Below, piece after piece: positions 8,512 to 16,061 of a DNA stretch of 64,000 nt (position 1 is its first letter; each line of letters starts with the position of its first letter). Origin of the DNA: Mycolicibacterium sp. GF69. GTDB taxonomy: Bacteria > Actinomycetota > Actinomycetes > Mycobacteriales > Mycobacteriaceae. The DNA lies in the NCBI RefSeq assembly GCF_003284965.1, contig NZ_QMEW01000016.1:1-64000 (forward strand), written 5' to 3'. The notes beneath the pieces are model-generated. The model had not been told where the DNA came from, searched no databases, and was given only the letters and a program-made list of their open reading frames with translations. The position numbers and the translations under genes were made by a program.

Positions 8512-10200
8512 TCAGCGCATCGTGCGGGTGCCGTCGGGGGCGCGGCGAGTGACCTTGTGCGCGTCGAGCAGCTCGAGCAGCGGTACGGCGACCCGTCGGG
8601 TGGTGTTCAGCGCGCGTTTGGCCTCCGCGACAGTGAACGGCCGTGCCAGCGCCCCCAGCACCTGCGCCGCGCGGTCGACGACATCGGGACCGAGCACCAC
8701 CGCGTCGGCGATCCTGGTCAACCGCTTCGCGCGGACCGCCGCGGCGAGTTCGCGTGGGCCGAGCTGCAACTCGGCCAGCTCGTCGACCTCCGGTGCGCGG
8801 AACGGCTCGCCGGCCAACCACTCCTCCAGTGTCCGCACCGCCTTCTCGACGCGCGGAGGTAACCCCACGTCCGGTCGGCGCACCACTCCGTCGACGATCT
8901 CGAGGCCGGTGCCCGCCAGTAGCGGGGTCAGCAGTTCGGGGGCGGGCAGCCCGGCCTGCTGCCGCAGCGCTTCGAGCGGCATACCCGCCGCGATATCGTG
9001 TCGGGCCGTCCAGTCGTCCAGCGCTGTCGTCATCTGTTGACGGCGCGCAGCCCACCAGTTGTCGTCGAGGACCCAGTCGCCAACCCGGGTGCCGTCGGCG
9101 TCGAAACCCATGGCGCGCAACTCGTTCACCCGCGCACACGGCGGGGGGCGCACCCGTCCGGTCGCCAGTTCCTCGCCCCGCTCCCGCGCCGCACCCCGTC
9201 GGCGCAGCGTCGGCGGTCGCACGTCGAGCACCTCCACGCCCGCGGCGATGCGGTGTTCGCCCGGGTCGCGCAACAGGCCGATGTCGCCGACCCGCAACGG
9301 CAACGGCCGGGCCAACCGCAACCGTGCGCCGTCGTCGCCGAGTGGGCGCACCCGCACCGGCACCCCCGCCGACCCGATGTGCAGCACCAGTTGCCGGTGC
9401 AGTCCACCGGATTCGCTTAGCAGGACGTCGATTTCGGCGGTATCGAGCCACGCACCCGGTGTCCGCACGGTGTCGCCGCGGACGATGTGGTGGCGATCGA
9501 CGCCCCGCAGGTTCACCGCCACCCGCGCGACCGCGCCGACCTCCGGGCGGTCCAGACCCAGCGACTGCAGGCCCCGGACCGTGACCCGTCGTCCCGCATG
9601 CTCGAGTTCGTCGCCGACACGCAAAGTGCCCGCCGCCAACGTCCCCGTCACCACCGTGCCCGCGCCGCGGACGGTGAACGAGCGGTCCACCCACAGCCGC
9701 GCGTCGGCGTCGCGATCTGGGACGGGCAGTCCGTCGATAAGCGAAACCAGCGCGGCGCGAACGTCTTCCATGTTTGTGCCGAGCACGACCGGTACGTCGG
9801 GCAGCCGCTCGCGAACCTGGGCGATCGCGTGCGCGGGGCCGGCGAGGTCGGCCTTGCTGATCACCACCAGCAGGTGCCGGACCCCGAGTGCCCGCAGCGC
9901 GTCGAGGTGCTCGTCGGACTGCGGCATCCACCCTTCGGTCGCGGCGACCACGAACACGACTGGGCTTTCTCGGGGCATCGGGCCGCATCCGGCGAGCATG
10001 TTCGCCACGAACCGTTCGTGGCCCGGTACGTCGACGAACGCGATCTCGCGACCGTCGAGCGTCGTCCACGCGAAACCGAGGTCGATGGTCAGGCCGCGGC
10101 GCTGCTCCTCGGCCAGCCGGTCCGGCCACATGCCGGTCAGGCGTTCGACGAGCGTGGATTTGCCGTGGTCGACGTGGCCCGCGGTGGCTACGACGTACAC
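8512..10200 (-). CDS. selB: Selenocysteine-specific elongation factor SelB
   Basis: 562 residues. It carries Sec-tRNA(Sec) to the ribosome and binds the SECIS hairpin. N-terminal GTPase: G1 GHVDHGKS at 8-15, DVPGHE at 57-62, and SKAD at 115-118 in place of NKxD. Beta-barrel domains follow, then a C-terminal winged-helix region (about residues 350-562) that in this family binds the mRNA hairpin. It is slightly shorter than E. coli SelB. The GTG start at 10200 lies inside the last codons of selA (13-nt overlap), so the two are translationally coupled. Its presence with selA, selD, tRNA-Sec and a UGA-containing fdhA makes the assignment firm. Confidence 0.96.
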   Translation of the reverse strand: MYVVATAGHVDHGKSTLVERLTGMWPDRLAEEQRRGLTIDLGFAWTTLDGREIAFVDVPGHERFVANMLAGCGPMPRESPVVFVVAATEGWMPQSDEHLDALRALGVRHLLVVISKADLAGPAHAIAQVRERLPDVPVVLGTNMEDVRAALVSLIDGLPVPDRDADARLWVDRSFTVRGAGTVVTGTLAAGTLRVGDELEHAGRRVTVRGLQSLGLDRPEVGAVARVAVNLRGVDRHHIVRGDTVRTPGAWLDTAEIDVLLSESGGLHRQLVLHIGSAGVPVRVRPLGDDGARLRLARPLPLRVGDIGLLRDPGEHRIAAGVEVLDVRPPTLRRRGAARERGEELATGRVRPPPCARVNELRAMGFDADGTRVGDWVLDDNWWAARRQQMTTALDDWTARHDIAAGMPLEALRQQAGLPAPELLTPLLAGTGLEIVDGVVRRPDVGLPPRVEKAVRTLEEWLAGEPFRAPEVDELAELQLGPRELAAAVRAKRLTRIADAVVLGPDVVDRAAQVLGALARPFTVAEAKRALNTTRRVAVPLLELLDAHKVTRRAPDGTRTMR

Positions 10201-11498
10201 GCCAGTACCGCCCGGGCCAGCAGGCCGTCGTCGTCGGGCGCGACGGTGCGCAGGTCGAGTACGCAGCGCCCGCCCTCCAGCCGGCCGACCACCGCGGGCG
10301 ATCCGGTGCGCAACGGCGCGGCGTAGGACTCCGGCAGGCTCACCGCGGCGCTCGGCAGCTCCACGTCAGGAGCTCCGCCCCCGCCGACCGCGGCGGTGCA
10401 GTCCACGGCCTGTGCGCCGGGCAGTTGGTCGGCCAGTTTGCGCGCGCGGTTGCGTAGCTCGGCCACGTCGACGTCGAGCGCCTGCATCACCGGCGGCGGC
10501 GGGCCGACGAGCGTCGCCTCCAGCGCCGCCAGCGTCAACTTGTCGACCCGCAGCGCCCGCGCCGCGGGATGGCGGCGCAGCCGTTCGGTCAACTCGGCCG
10601 AACCGAACAGCAGACCGGCCTGCGGCCCGCCGAGCAGCTTGTCGCCGCTGGCGGTGACGAGGTCGGCGCCGTCGCTCAGCATCGTCGTGGCGTCGGGTTC
10701 GTCGGGCAGCAGCGGATGCGGGGTGAGCAGCCCGGACCCGATGTCGGCGACCAGCGGCACGTCTTTCTTCCCGTCGCTTCGTTCGGTGCGGACCAACTCG
10801 GTGAGTTCGGGCACGCCGACGGTCGAGGTGAAGCCGCTGACCGAGTAGTTCGATGGATGCACCTTGAGGATGAAGCCGGTCTCGGGCCCGATCGCCTCGG
10901 CGTAATCACGCAGATGTGTGCGGTTGGTCGTGCCGACCTCGCGGATGCGCGATCCGGTCGAGGACATCAGCTCGGGCAGCCGGAAGCCGTCGCCGATCTC
11001 GATCAGCTCGCCGCGGCTGACGATGATCTCCTTGTTCGGCGCCAGTGTCATCGCGGTGAGCAGCAGAGCGGCGGCGTTGTTGTTGACCACGTGCACGCCG
11101 CCAGCGGTCGGCACCGCGCGGGCCAGCGCGGCGAGCGCGCCGCGGCCACGCCGGGCCCGGCGTCCGGTTTCGAGGTCGAACTCGACGTCGGTGGCGCCCG
11201 CGGCGGTGACCATCGCGTCGATCGCGGCCCGCGACAGCGGGGCCCGCCCCAGGTTCGTGTGCACGACGACCCCGGTGGCGTTGATCACCGGTCGCAGCGT
11301 GGCCGCACTCGACGGTAGCGACGCGACCGCGTCGTCGGCGACCCGCTCCGGCTCGATCTGACCGTCGCGGGCACGCTGTTGCGATTGGCCCACAACGGTT
11401 TTCACCAGTGTGCGGCCCAGCACCCGCGACGCCTCGACCAACCGCGGATCGGCGAGCAGGGTATCGGTGCGGGGCACCCGCCGCCGCGGATCGGTCAC
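10188..11498 (-). CDS. selA: L-seryl-tRNA(Sec) selenium transferase SelA
   Basis: 436 residues; converts Ser-tRNA(Sec) to Sec-tRNA(Sec) with selenophosphate. This is a PLP enzyme of fold type I: the cofactor lysine is in SGDKLLGGPQAG, and the N-terminal part shows NATGVVVHTNLGRAPLS and the VNNNAAALLL segment typical of SelA. The GTG at 11498 is chosen because GGAGG lies five nt upstream; a TTG 27 nt further up is possible but has weaker support. The gene overlaps selB by 13 nt. It is divergent from the DUF488 gene, with 82 nt between them for both promoters. Confidence 0.96.
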   Translation of the reverse strand: MTDPRRRVPRTDTLLADPRLVEASRVLGRTLVKTVVGQSQQRARDGQIEPERVADDAVASLPSSAATLRPVINATGVVVHTNLGRAPLSRAAIDAMVTAAGATDVEFDLETGRRARRGRGALAALARAVPTAGGVHVVNNNAAALLLTAMTLAPNKEIIVSRGELIEIGDGFRLPELMSSTGSRIREVGTTNRTHLRDYAEAIGPETGFILKVHPSNYSVSGFTSTVGVPELTELVRTERSDGKKDVPLVADIGSGLLTPHPLLPDEPDATTMLSDGADLVTASGDKLLGGPQAGLLFGSAELTERLRRHPAARALRVDKLTLAALEATLVGPPPPVMQALDVDVAELRNRARKLADQLPGAQAVDCTAAVGGGGAPDVELPSAAVSLPESYAAPLRTGSPAVVGRLEGGRCVLDLRTVAPDDDGLLARAVLACTS

Positions 11499-11580
11499 CG
11501 GATCCTCCGCGATTTGGGTGCGCAAAGTGTCGGCCAGCGATACTTAGCGCACCGAACTCGCATGAGCCCATCATGGCCTA

Positions 11581-12138
11581 ATGGGCGCGACCGGGTACAC
11601 CGATGTCATGTTGACGTCGGTGGGGCATGGCACGCTCGACAGAGCCGGGCTGGCGCGATTGTTGCGCGAGGCCGGGATCGAGGCGCTCGTCGACATCCGC
11701 CGGTATCCGAACAGCCGGCACAACCCCGATGTGGCGACGGCGGCGATCACCGAGTGGGCGACCGACGCCGGGATCGCCTACCGCTGGGAGCAGCGCCTCG
11801 GTGGACGCCGGAGCGTGCCCGCCGACGCCGAGCCCGAGGATCCGTGGTGGCGCGTCAAACAGTTCGCCGCCTACGCCGCCTACACCCGCACCGGCGAATT
11901 CGACGATGCACTGGGCGACCTCGTCGAGCAGTCGGGGCAGCAGCGCACCGCGATGATGTGCAGCGAGTCGGTGTGGTGGCGCTGCCATCGGCGCATCGTC
12001 GCCGACGTGGCGGTGCTGCGGTTCTCGGTGCCGGTCACTCACCTCATGCACGACGGCCGTCTCACGTCGCACACACCGTCGGAGGGCGCGCGGGTCCGCG
12101 ACGACGGCCTGGTGGTGTGGGACGGCGCGACGGGCTGA
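11581..12138 (+). CDS. DUF488 family protein
   Basis: 185 residues. The motifs SVGHGTL, LVDIRRYPNSRHNP, the mid-protein RLGGRR, and CSESVWWRCHRRIVAD near residue 130 define the DUF488 family. It has conserved Cys, Arg and His residues suggestive of an enzyme or nucleic-acid-binding role, but no proven function. A start at 11608 (MLTSVGHG) is also possible and aligns better with short family members. It is divergent from selA, and its stop is 51 nt before the 3' end of tRNA-Sec, which it faces. If transcription runs on to selD, the message would include the antisense of tRNA-Sec. Confidence 0.85.
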   Translation: MGATGYTDVMLTSVGHGTLDRAGLARLLREAGIEALVDIRRYPNSRHNPDVATAAITEWATDAGIAYRWEQRLGGRRSVPADAEPEDPWWRVKQFAAYAAYTRTGEFDDALGDLVEQSGQQRTAMMCSESVWWRCHRRIVADVAVLRFSVPVTHLMHDGRLTSHTPSEGARVRDDGLVVWDGATG

Positions 12139-12189
12139 TTGAGGGCGATTTGGGTCGCAACCAACGACACCGAAATCACCCGGGGAAGC

Positions 12190-12284
12190 TGGCGGAGGCG
12201 GACGGGAATCGAACCCGCCAGCGACAGGATCTGCCGCTCAGCGATTTTGAAGACCGCGCCGGTCACCAGACCGGATACGCCTCC
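12190..12284 (-). tRNA. selC: tRNA-Sec (anticodon UCA)
   Basis: A 95-nt tRNA with genome-encoded CCA (12190-12192). The acceptor is GGAGGCG paired with CGCCTCC, discriminator G. The anticodon arm GCGGT-CUUCAAA-AUCGC puts UCA in the loop, so it reads UGA. The variable arm is very long, with AGCGGCAG and CUGUCGCU forming eight pairs around AUC. T arm GCGGG-UUCGAUU-CCCGU. Length, extended arm and UCA anticodon are diagnostic of tRNA-Sec. It lies only 17 nt from the divergent selD start, so its promoter must lie inside the selD 5' coding region. Confidence 0.96.
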
Positions 12285-12301
12285 CTGGCCACGAACCGAT
12301 C

Positions 12302-13336
12302 ATGCCAGGCAGCATGGAGGCCGTGACGGAACAGACGACCTACCGGCTGACCCAGTACGCCCACGGCGGCGGCTGCGCCTGCAAGATCCCGCCCGGCGAA
12401 CTCGAGGATGTGGTCCGCGGCCTGACCGGCGCCGCGCCCCGCGATCCGGTGGGCGAACTGCTGGTCGGGCTCGACGACGGCGACGACGCCGCGGCGGTGC
12501 GCATCGCTTTGGCAGGCGGAAGTGTCGCGCTGATCGCCACCACGGACTTCTTCACCCCGGTGGTCGACGACGCCTACGACTGGGGCCGGATCGCGGCCGC
12601 CAACGCGCTCTCCGATGTGTATGCGATGGGCGGACGACCGGTCGTCGCGGTGAACCTGCTGGGCTGGCCGCGCGAGGTGCTGCCGTTCGAGTTGGCCGCC
12701 GAGGCGTTGCGCGGCGGGCTGGATGTCTGCGCGACGGCGGGCTGCCACCTGGCCGGCGGGCACAGCGTCGACGACCCGGAACCGAAGTACGGCCTGGCGG
12801 TCACCGGTATCGCCGACCCAAATCGGTTGCTGCGCAACGACGCAGGCCGCCCGGGCGTTCCGCTGTCGTTGACCAAGCCGCTCGGGGTCGGGGTGCTCAA
12901 CAGCCGGCACAAGAACACCGGCGAGCATTTCCCCGAGGCGATCGCGGTGATGACGACACTGAACGCCGACGCCGCGACGGCGGCCCTGGCCGCGGGCGTC
13001 GAATGTGCGACCGACGTAACGGGTTTCGGTTTACTCGGACATCTGCACAAACTCGCCCGCGCCAGCGGCGTCACCGCGGTGCTCGACAGCGCTGCGGTTC
13101 CCTACATCGACGGGGCGCGCGAAGCGTTGACGGCCGGCTATGTCAGCGGCGGCACCCGGCGCAACCTCGAGTGGGTCACCCCGTACGTCGACCTGAGCGC
13201 GGTCGACGAGAACGAGGCGCTGCTCCTGGCGGACGCGCAGACCTCGGGCGGCCTGCTGATCGCCGGTGAGATCCCCGGTGCGCCCGTCATCGGCGAACTC
13301 GTATCGCGCGGGCCGCACACGATCGTGGTGCGCTGA
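12302..13336 (+). CDS. selD: Selenide, water dikinase (selenophosphate synthase) SelD
   Basis: 344 residues; makes selenophosphate from selenide and ATP for SelA. The N-terminal glycine-rich motif HGGGCACKI has C25 and K28 at the positions of the catalytic Cys17 and Lys20 of E. coli SelD; thus this enzyme has Cys, not Sec. Other family segments include TTDFFTPVVDDAYDWG, the VYAMGG turn and AGGHSVDDPEPKYGL. Starts at ATG 12302, ATG 12314 or GTG 12323 are all possible; the last best matches the short N terminus of homologues. Only 17 nt separate it from tRNA-Sec. Confidence 0.95.
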   Translation: MPGSMEAVTEQTTYRLTQYAHGGGCACKIPPGELEDVVRGLTGAAPRDPVGELLVGLDDGDDAAAVRIALAGGSVALIATTDFFTPVVDDAYDWGRIAAANALSDVYAMGGRPVVAVNLLGWPREVLPFELAAEALRGGLDVCATAGCHLAGGHSVDDPEPKYGLAVTGIADPNRLLRNDAGRPGVPLSLTKPLGVGVLNSRHKNTGEHFPEAIAVMTTLNADAATAALAAGVECATDVTGFGLLGHLHKLARASGVTAVLDSAAVPYIDGAREALTAGYVSGGTRRNLEWVTPYVDLSAVDENEALLLADAQTSGGLLIAGEIPGAPVIGELVSRGPHTIVVR

Positions 13337-13337
13337 G

Positions 13338-13805
13338 CTACCTGGCCCACGCCGAGCTGTCGGCACGCGCATCACGGACGACGGTGTCGGCGGCTTCGCT
13401 CCACTGGGCGGCGCGCATCGCGCCGTCGTTGGCCCTACCCGCCGCGCACCGCATCACCATCGCGCCGAGCGACGGCGTCGTCATATGCGGTACGACAAGG
13501 AGTTTGGCCGAAGCCAAGCGACCGACGACCACCATCAACCGATGTGGGCGACGCGGGCCGGCGTTCCTGCCAGTGCTGGACAGAATCGAGTTGAAGTCGA
13601 GCGTGCCCTCGGTCGCCGCCCAGTTCACCTTGATGTCGATGATCTCGCCGAGCGTCTTGTGCAGGGTCTCGATCAGCTCCGGCAACTCGCCGGCCACCGA
13701 GCCGGTGTGCGGCCACCAGGCGCCGTCGATATCCGAGCCGAGCTTGCGTGCCAGTACCAGGCGCACGGGCCGGGCCAGCCGGCGTGCGCCCGTCAGGCCG
13801 TTCAT
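13338..13805 (-). CDS. DUF5994 family protein
   Basis: 155 residues, a small actinobacterial family without known function. Recognised by RPVRLVLARKLGSDIDGAWW, GELPELIETLHKTLGEI and the later VPHMTTPSLGAMVMRCA. No signal peptide, membrane segment or obvious catalytic motif is seen. The ATG at 13805 overlaps the stop of the small upstream gene in ATGA, which decides the start; an N-terminal extension in the same frame runs through that small gene and is not believed. The stop is one base from the selD stop on the other strand. Confidence 0.8.
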   Translation of the reverse strand: MNGLTGARRLARPVRLVLARKLGSDIDGAWWPHTGSVAGELPELIETLHKTLGEIIDIKVNWAATEGTLDFNSILSSTGRNAGPRRPHRLMVVVGRLASAKLLVVPHMTTPSLGAMVMRCAAGRANDGAMRAAQWSEAADTVVRDARADSSAWAR

Positions 13806-13942
13806 GCCGACGGTGTGGCTGCAGACGAATCCCGTTCGGGGCGGTCGGAAAACACCGGGTTCGTGACGGCTTCGACGGAATCGTCCTCGCTCGAGACGAA
13901 TTCGGGCTCCTGGGGATGGGAAAACAGGTCGGTCGACTGCAT
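13802..13942 (-). CDS. 46-residue acidic small protein, coupled to DUF5994 gene
   Basis: ATG at 13942 preceded by GAAGGA at eight-nt spacing, 46 codons, and a TGA that overlaps the ATG of the DUF5994 gene (ATGA). The predicted peptide begins MQSTDLFSHPQEPEF and is rich in Asp, Glu and Ser, without a membrane segment. Good ribosome site plus stop-start overlap supports it as a real gene in a two-gene operon; function is unknown and no homologue is recognised. It could merely be a leader peptide that couples translation of the DUF5994 gene. Confidence 0.6.
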   Translation of the reverse strand: MQSTDLFSHPQEPEFVSSEDDSVEAVTNPVFSDRPERDSSAATPSA

Positions 13943-14084
13943 GGCGCAAGTCCTTCGTTACGTTCCGCTGCGGCCGATGTCGAGGGCGCGCGGTATCGAA
14001 ATCGCAGTCCCATCGGGTGTCGAGAAGATGGCTGCTAACCGGAGAAGGTCTGCTACCAGGTTACACGTACCCGCCAGAACCGGA

Positions 14085-15917
14085 TCAGCGCGTCGCGCCG
14101 TTGATCTCCGGCGTGGAGATCATGCCCTTCTCGACGCCCCACATGAGCGCGATCGTGCGGTACTCCCCGGTCGAGATCAGGTGGGCCAGCGCTTGGCGCA
14201 GCGATTCGGCGAGCCCGGAACCCTTGGCGACCGGCCAGCCGTACGGTGCGGAGTTGAACACGTCGCCGGCGGCCTCCAGCGCTCCGCCCGAGGTCTTGAT
14301 CGCAAACCCTGTCACCGGGGAATCCGCGGCCATCGCGTCGACCTCGCCGTTGATCAGCCCCGAGGTGAGGTCGTCCTGGCTGACGTAGACGACCTTGTGG
14401 ATCGGCTCCGCCCCGGCGGCGACGCACTCCGCGCTCTCCTCCGGGATCTCCGCGGTCTCCTGAAGCGTCGCGTAGGTGACGCCGATGCGCAGTCCGCAAG
14501 CGTCGGCCGGGGTGATCTCGCCCCCGGCCTGCTGCGCCCACATCGTGCCCGCCCGGAAGTAGGTGACGAAGTCGGCCGAATCCTCTCGTTCCTTGGTGTC
14601 GGTGAACGACGACATCCCGACGTTGAAGTCACCCGCGCGCACCGACGGCAGGATCGCCTCGAACGCGGTTTCGCGGTATTCGGGCACCAGGCCCAGGGTG
14701 CGCGCGATCGCGTTCATCAGGTCGACGTCGAAGCCGACGATCTGACCGTTGGCGTCCTTGAATTCGTTTGGGGGATAAGGGGTATTCACCCCGATGACGA
14801 GCCGGCCCGTCGATCGGATCTCCTCGGGCACCGTCGTCGCTATCGACTCCACCGCGCCGGGCGCGGCGGTCGGCGGGGCCGTGGTCTCCTCGACGCCGGC
14901 CGGTTTGGCGCCGCTGCGGCCGGATCCGTCGCGCCACTGCACGACGCCGAACGTGCCCAGCGCCGCGACCAGCACCACCGATGCGGCCACTGCCAGCGTC
15001 CTGCGCGGTATGCGCTTTGTACGCGCGGGTGCCCGTCGCGCCTTGTGCTTGGCGCTGCCCGCGGTGCGCACCGGCGCATTCAGCGCGCGGCGGGCGGCGT
15101 CGGCCAGGTCGCCGGCCGTCTGGTAGCGCTTGCCCGGCTTCTTGTCCATGCCCTTGGCGATGACATCGTCGAAGGCGGCCAAGCGCGGGTCGACGGCCGA
15201 CGGTTTGGGCACGTCTTTGGTCATGTGGCCGGCGATCTGCTGCTCGAGGCTGTCGGCGGGATAGGGCCGCACACCGGTCAGGCATTCGTAGAGCACACAC
15301 GCCAGCGCGTAGATGTCGGCGGTCGCGTCGACCGGCTTGCCCTCGAAGCGCTCGGGGGCCATGTAGGCCATGGTGCCGAGCGTGCTGCCCGCGCTGGTCA
15401 GGCCCTGCTCACCTGCCGAGCGCGCCAGCCCGAAGTCGATGAGATACACGAACTCGCGCTCGGTGACCAGTATGTTCGACGGTTTTATGTCGCGGTGGAT
15501 CAGGCCCGCGGCATGTGCGGCGTCCAGGGCAGTGGCCACCTGCTCGACGACCTTGACCGCCAGCGTCACATCGAGCCGCTTACCGGTGTCGGTGAGGATT
15601 GCACCGAGGTTGCGGCCCTCGATGAGCCGCATGTCCAGGTAGAGACGACCGTCGATCTCGCCGAAACCGTGGATCGGCACGACATGCGGGTCGTTGAGCC
15701 CGGCCGCAGCTTGGGATTCGCGCCGGAAGCGCTGCTGAAAGATCTCGTCGGCGGCCATGCTGGGCGGCAACACCTTCACCGCGACAATGCGGTCGGTTTT
15801 CGTGTCGTATGCGCGGTAGACCTCGCCCATACCACCACGGCCGATCAGCTGTTGCAGCTGGTACTGCCCGAATGGTGTTGCGTCCACCGTCTTAATTAAC
15901 CCCTCGACAGCGGCCAA
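14085..15917 (-). CDS. Membrane Ser/Thr protein kinase fused to an extracellular amino-acid-binding (SBP_bac_3) domain
   Basis: 610 residues. Cytoplasmic Hanks kinase: Gly loop IGRGGMGEVY at 25-34, ATP Lys K48, catalytic HRDIKPSN at 141-148, DFG at 161-163, APE at 187-189, all intact. A basic juxtamembrane stretch (288-306) leads to one membrane segment at about 307-327 and a Thr/Pro-rich linker. From about 367 to the end is a periplasmic binding-protein domain of the ABC amino-acid type (GRLVIGVNTPYPPNEF, GFDVDLMNAIA, FTDTKERE). A ligand sensed outside would thus control phosphorylation inside. The first codon is TTG 15917; GTG 15887 (VDATPFGQY) is an alternative. A palindrome 98 nt upstream may control it. 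Confidence 0.9.
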   Translation of the reverse strand: MAAVEGLIKTVDATPFGQYQLQQLIGRGGMGEVYRAYDTKTDRIVAVKVLPPSMAADEIFQQRFRRESQAAAGLNDPHVVPIHGFGEIDGRLYLDMRLIEGRNLGAILTDTGKRLDVTLAVKVVEQVATALDAAHAAGLIHRDIKPSNILVTEREFVYLIDFGLARSAGEQGLTSAGSTLGTMAYMAPERFEGKPVDATADIYALACVLYECLTGVRPYPADSLEQQIAGHMTKDVPKPSAVDPRLAAFDDVIAKGMDKKPGKRYQTAGDLADAARRALNAPVRTAGSAKHKARRAPARTKRIPRRTLAVAASVVLVAALGTFGVVQWRDGSGRSGAKPAGVEETTAPPTAAPGAVESIATTVPEEIRSTGRLVIGVNTPYPPNEFKDANGQIVGFDVDLMNAIARTLGLVPEYRETAFEAILPSVRAGDFNVGMSSFTDTKEREDSADFVTYFRAGTMWAQQAGGEITPADACGLRIGVTYATLQETAEIPEESAECVAAGAEPIHKVVYVSQDDLTSGLINGEVDAMAADSPVTGFAIKTSGGALEAAGDVFNSAPYGWPVAKGSGLAESLRQALAHLISTGEYRTIALMWGVEKGMISTPEINGATR

Positions 15918-16014
15918 CCCCGCATCGGTATGTCGATTGAAGTTACATCATGTTTGCCAGAATCACTGAACAATCTCGCCGCCGCCCTCCCACGCCAGCT
16001 TGTGAAGCGGATGC

Positions 16015-16036
16015 GTGATATCGCCCGCGATATCAC
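16015..16036. promoter_or_regulatory. 22-nt palindrome upstream of the kinase gene, likely operator
   Basis: Ten-base arms GTGATATCGC and GCGATATCAC are exact inverted copies around a two-base centre. It lies in the 144-nt space between the P450 stop and the kinase start, where the kinase promoter must be. The form suits a dimeric repressor. The factor is unknown; the P450 gene upstream could share its regulation only if transcription is coupled. Confidence 0.6.
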
Positions 16037-16061
16037 TTTCCGGACGGTTATATAGGCAGGG

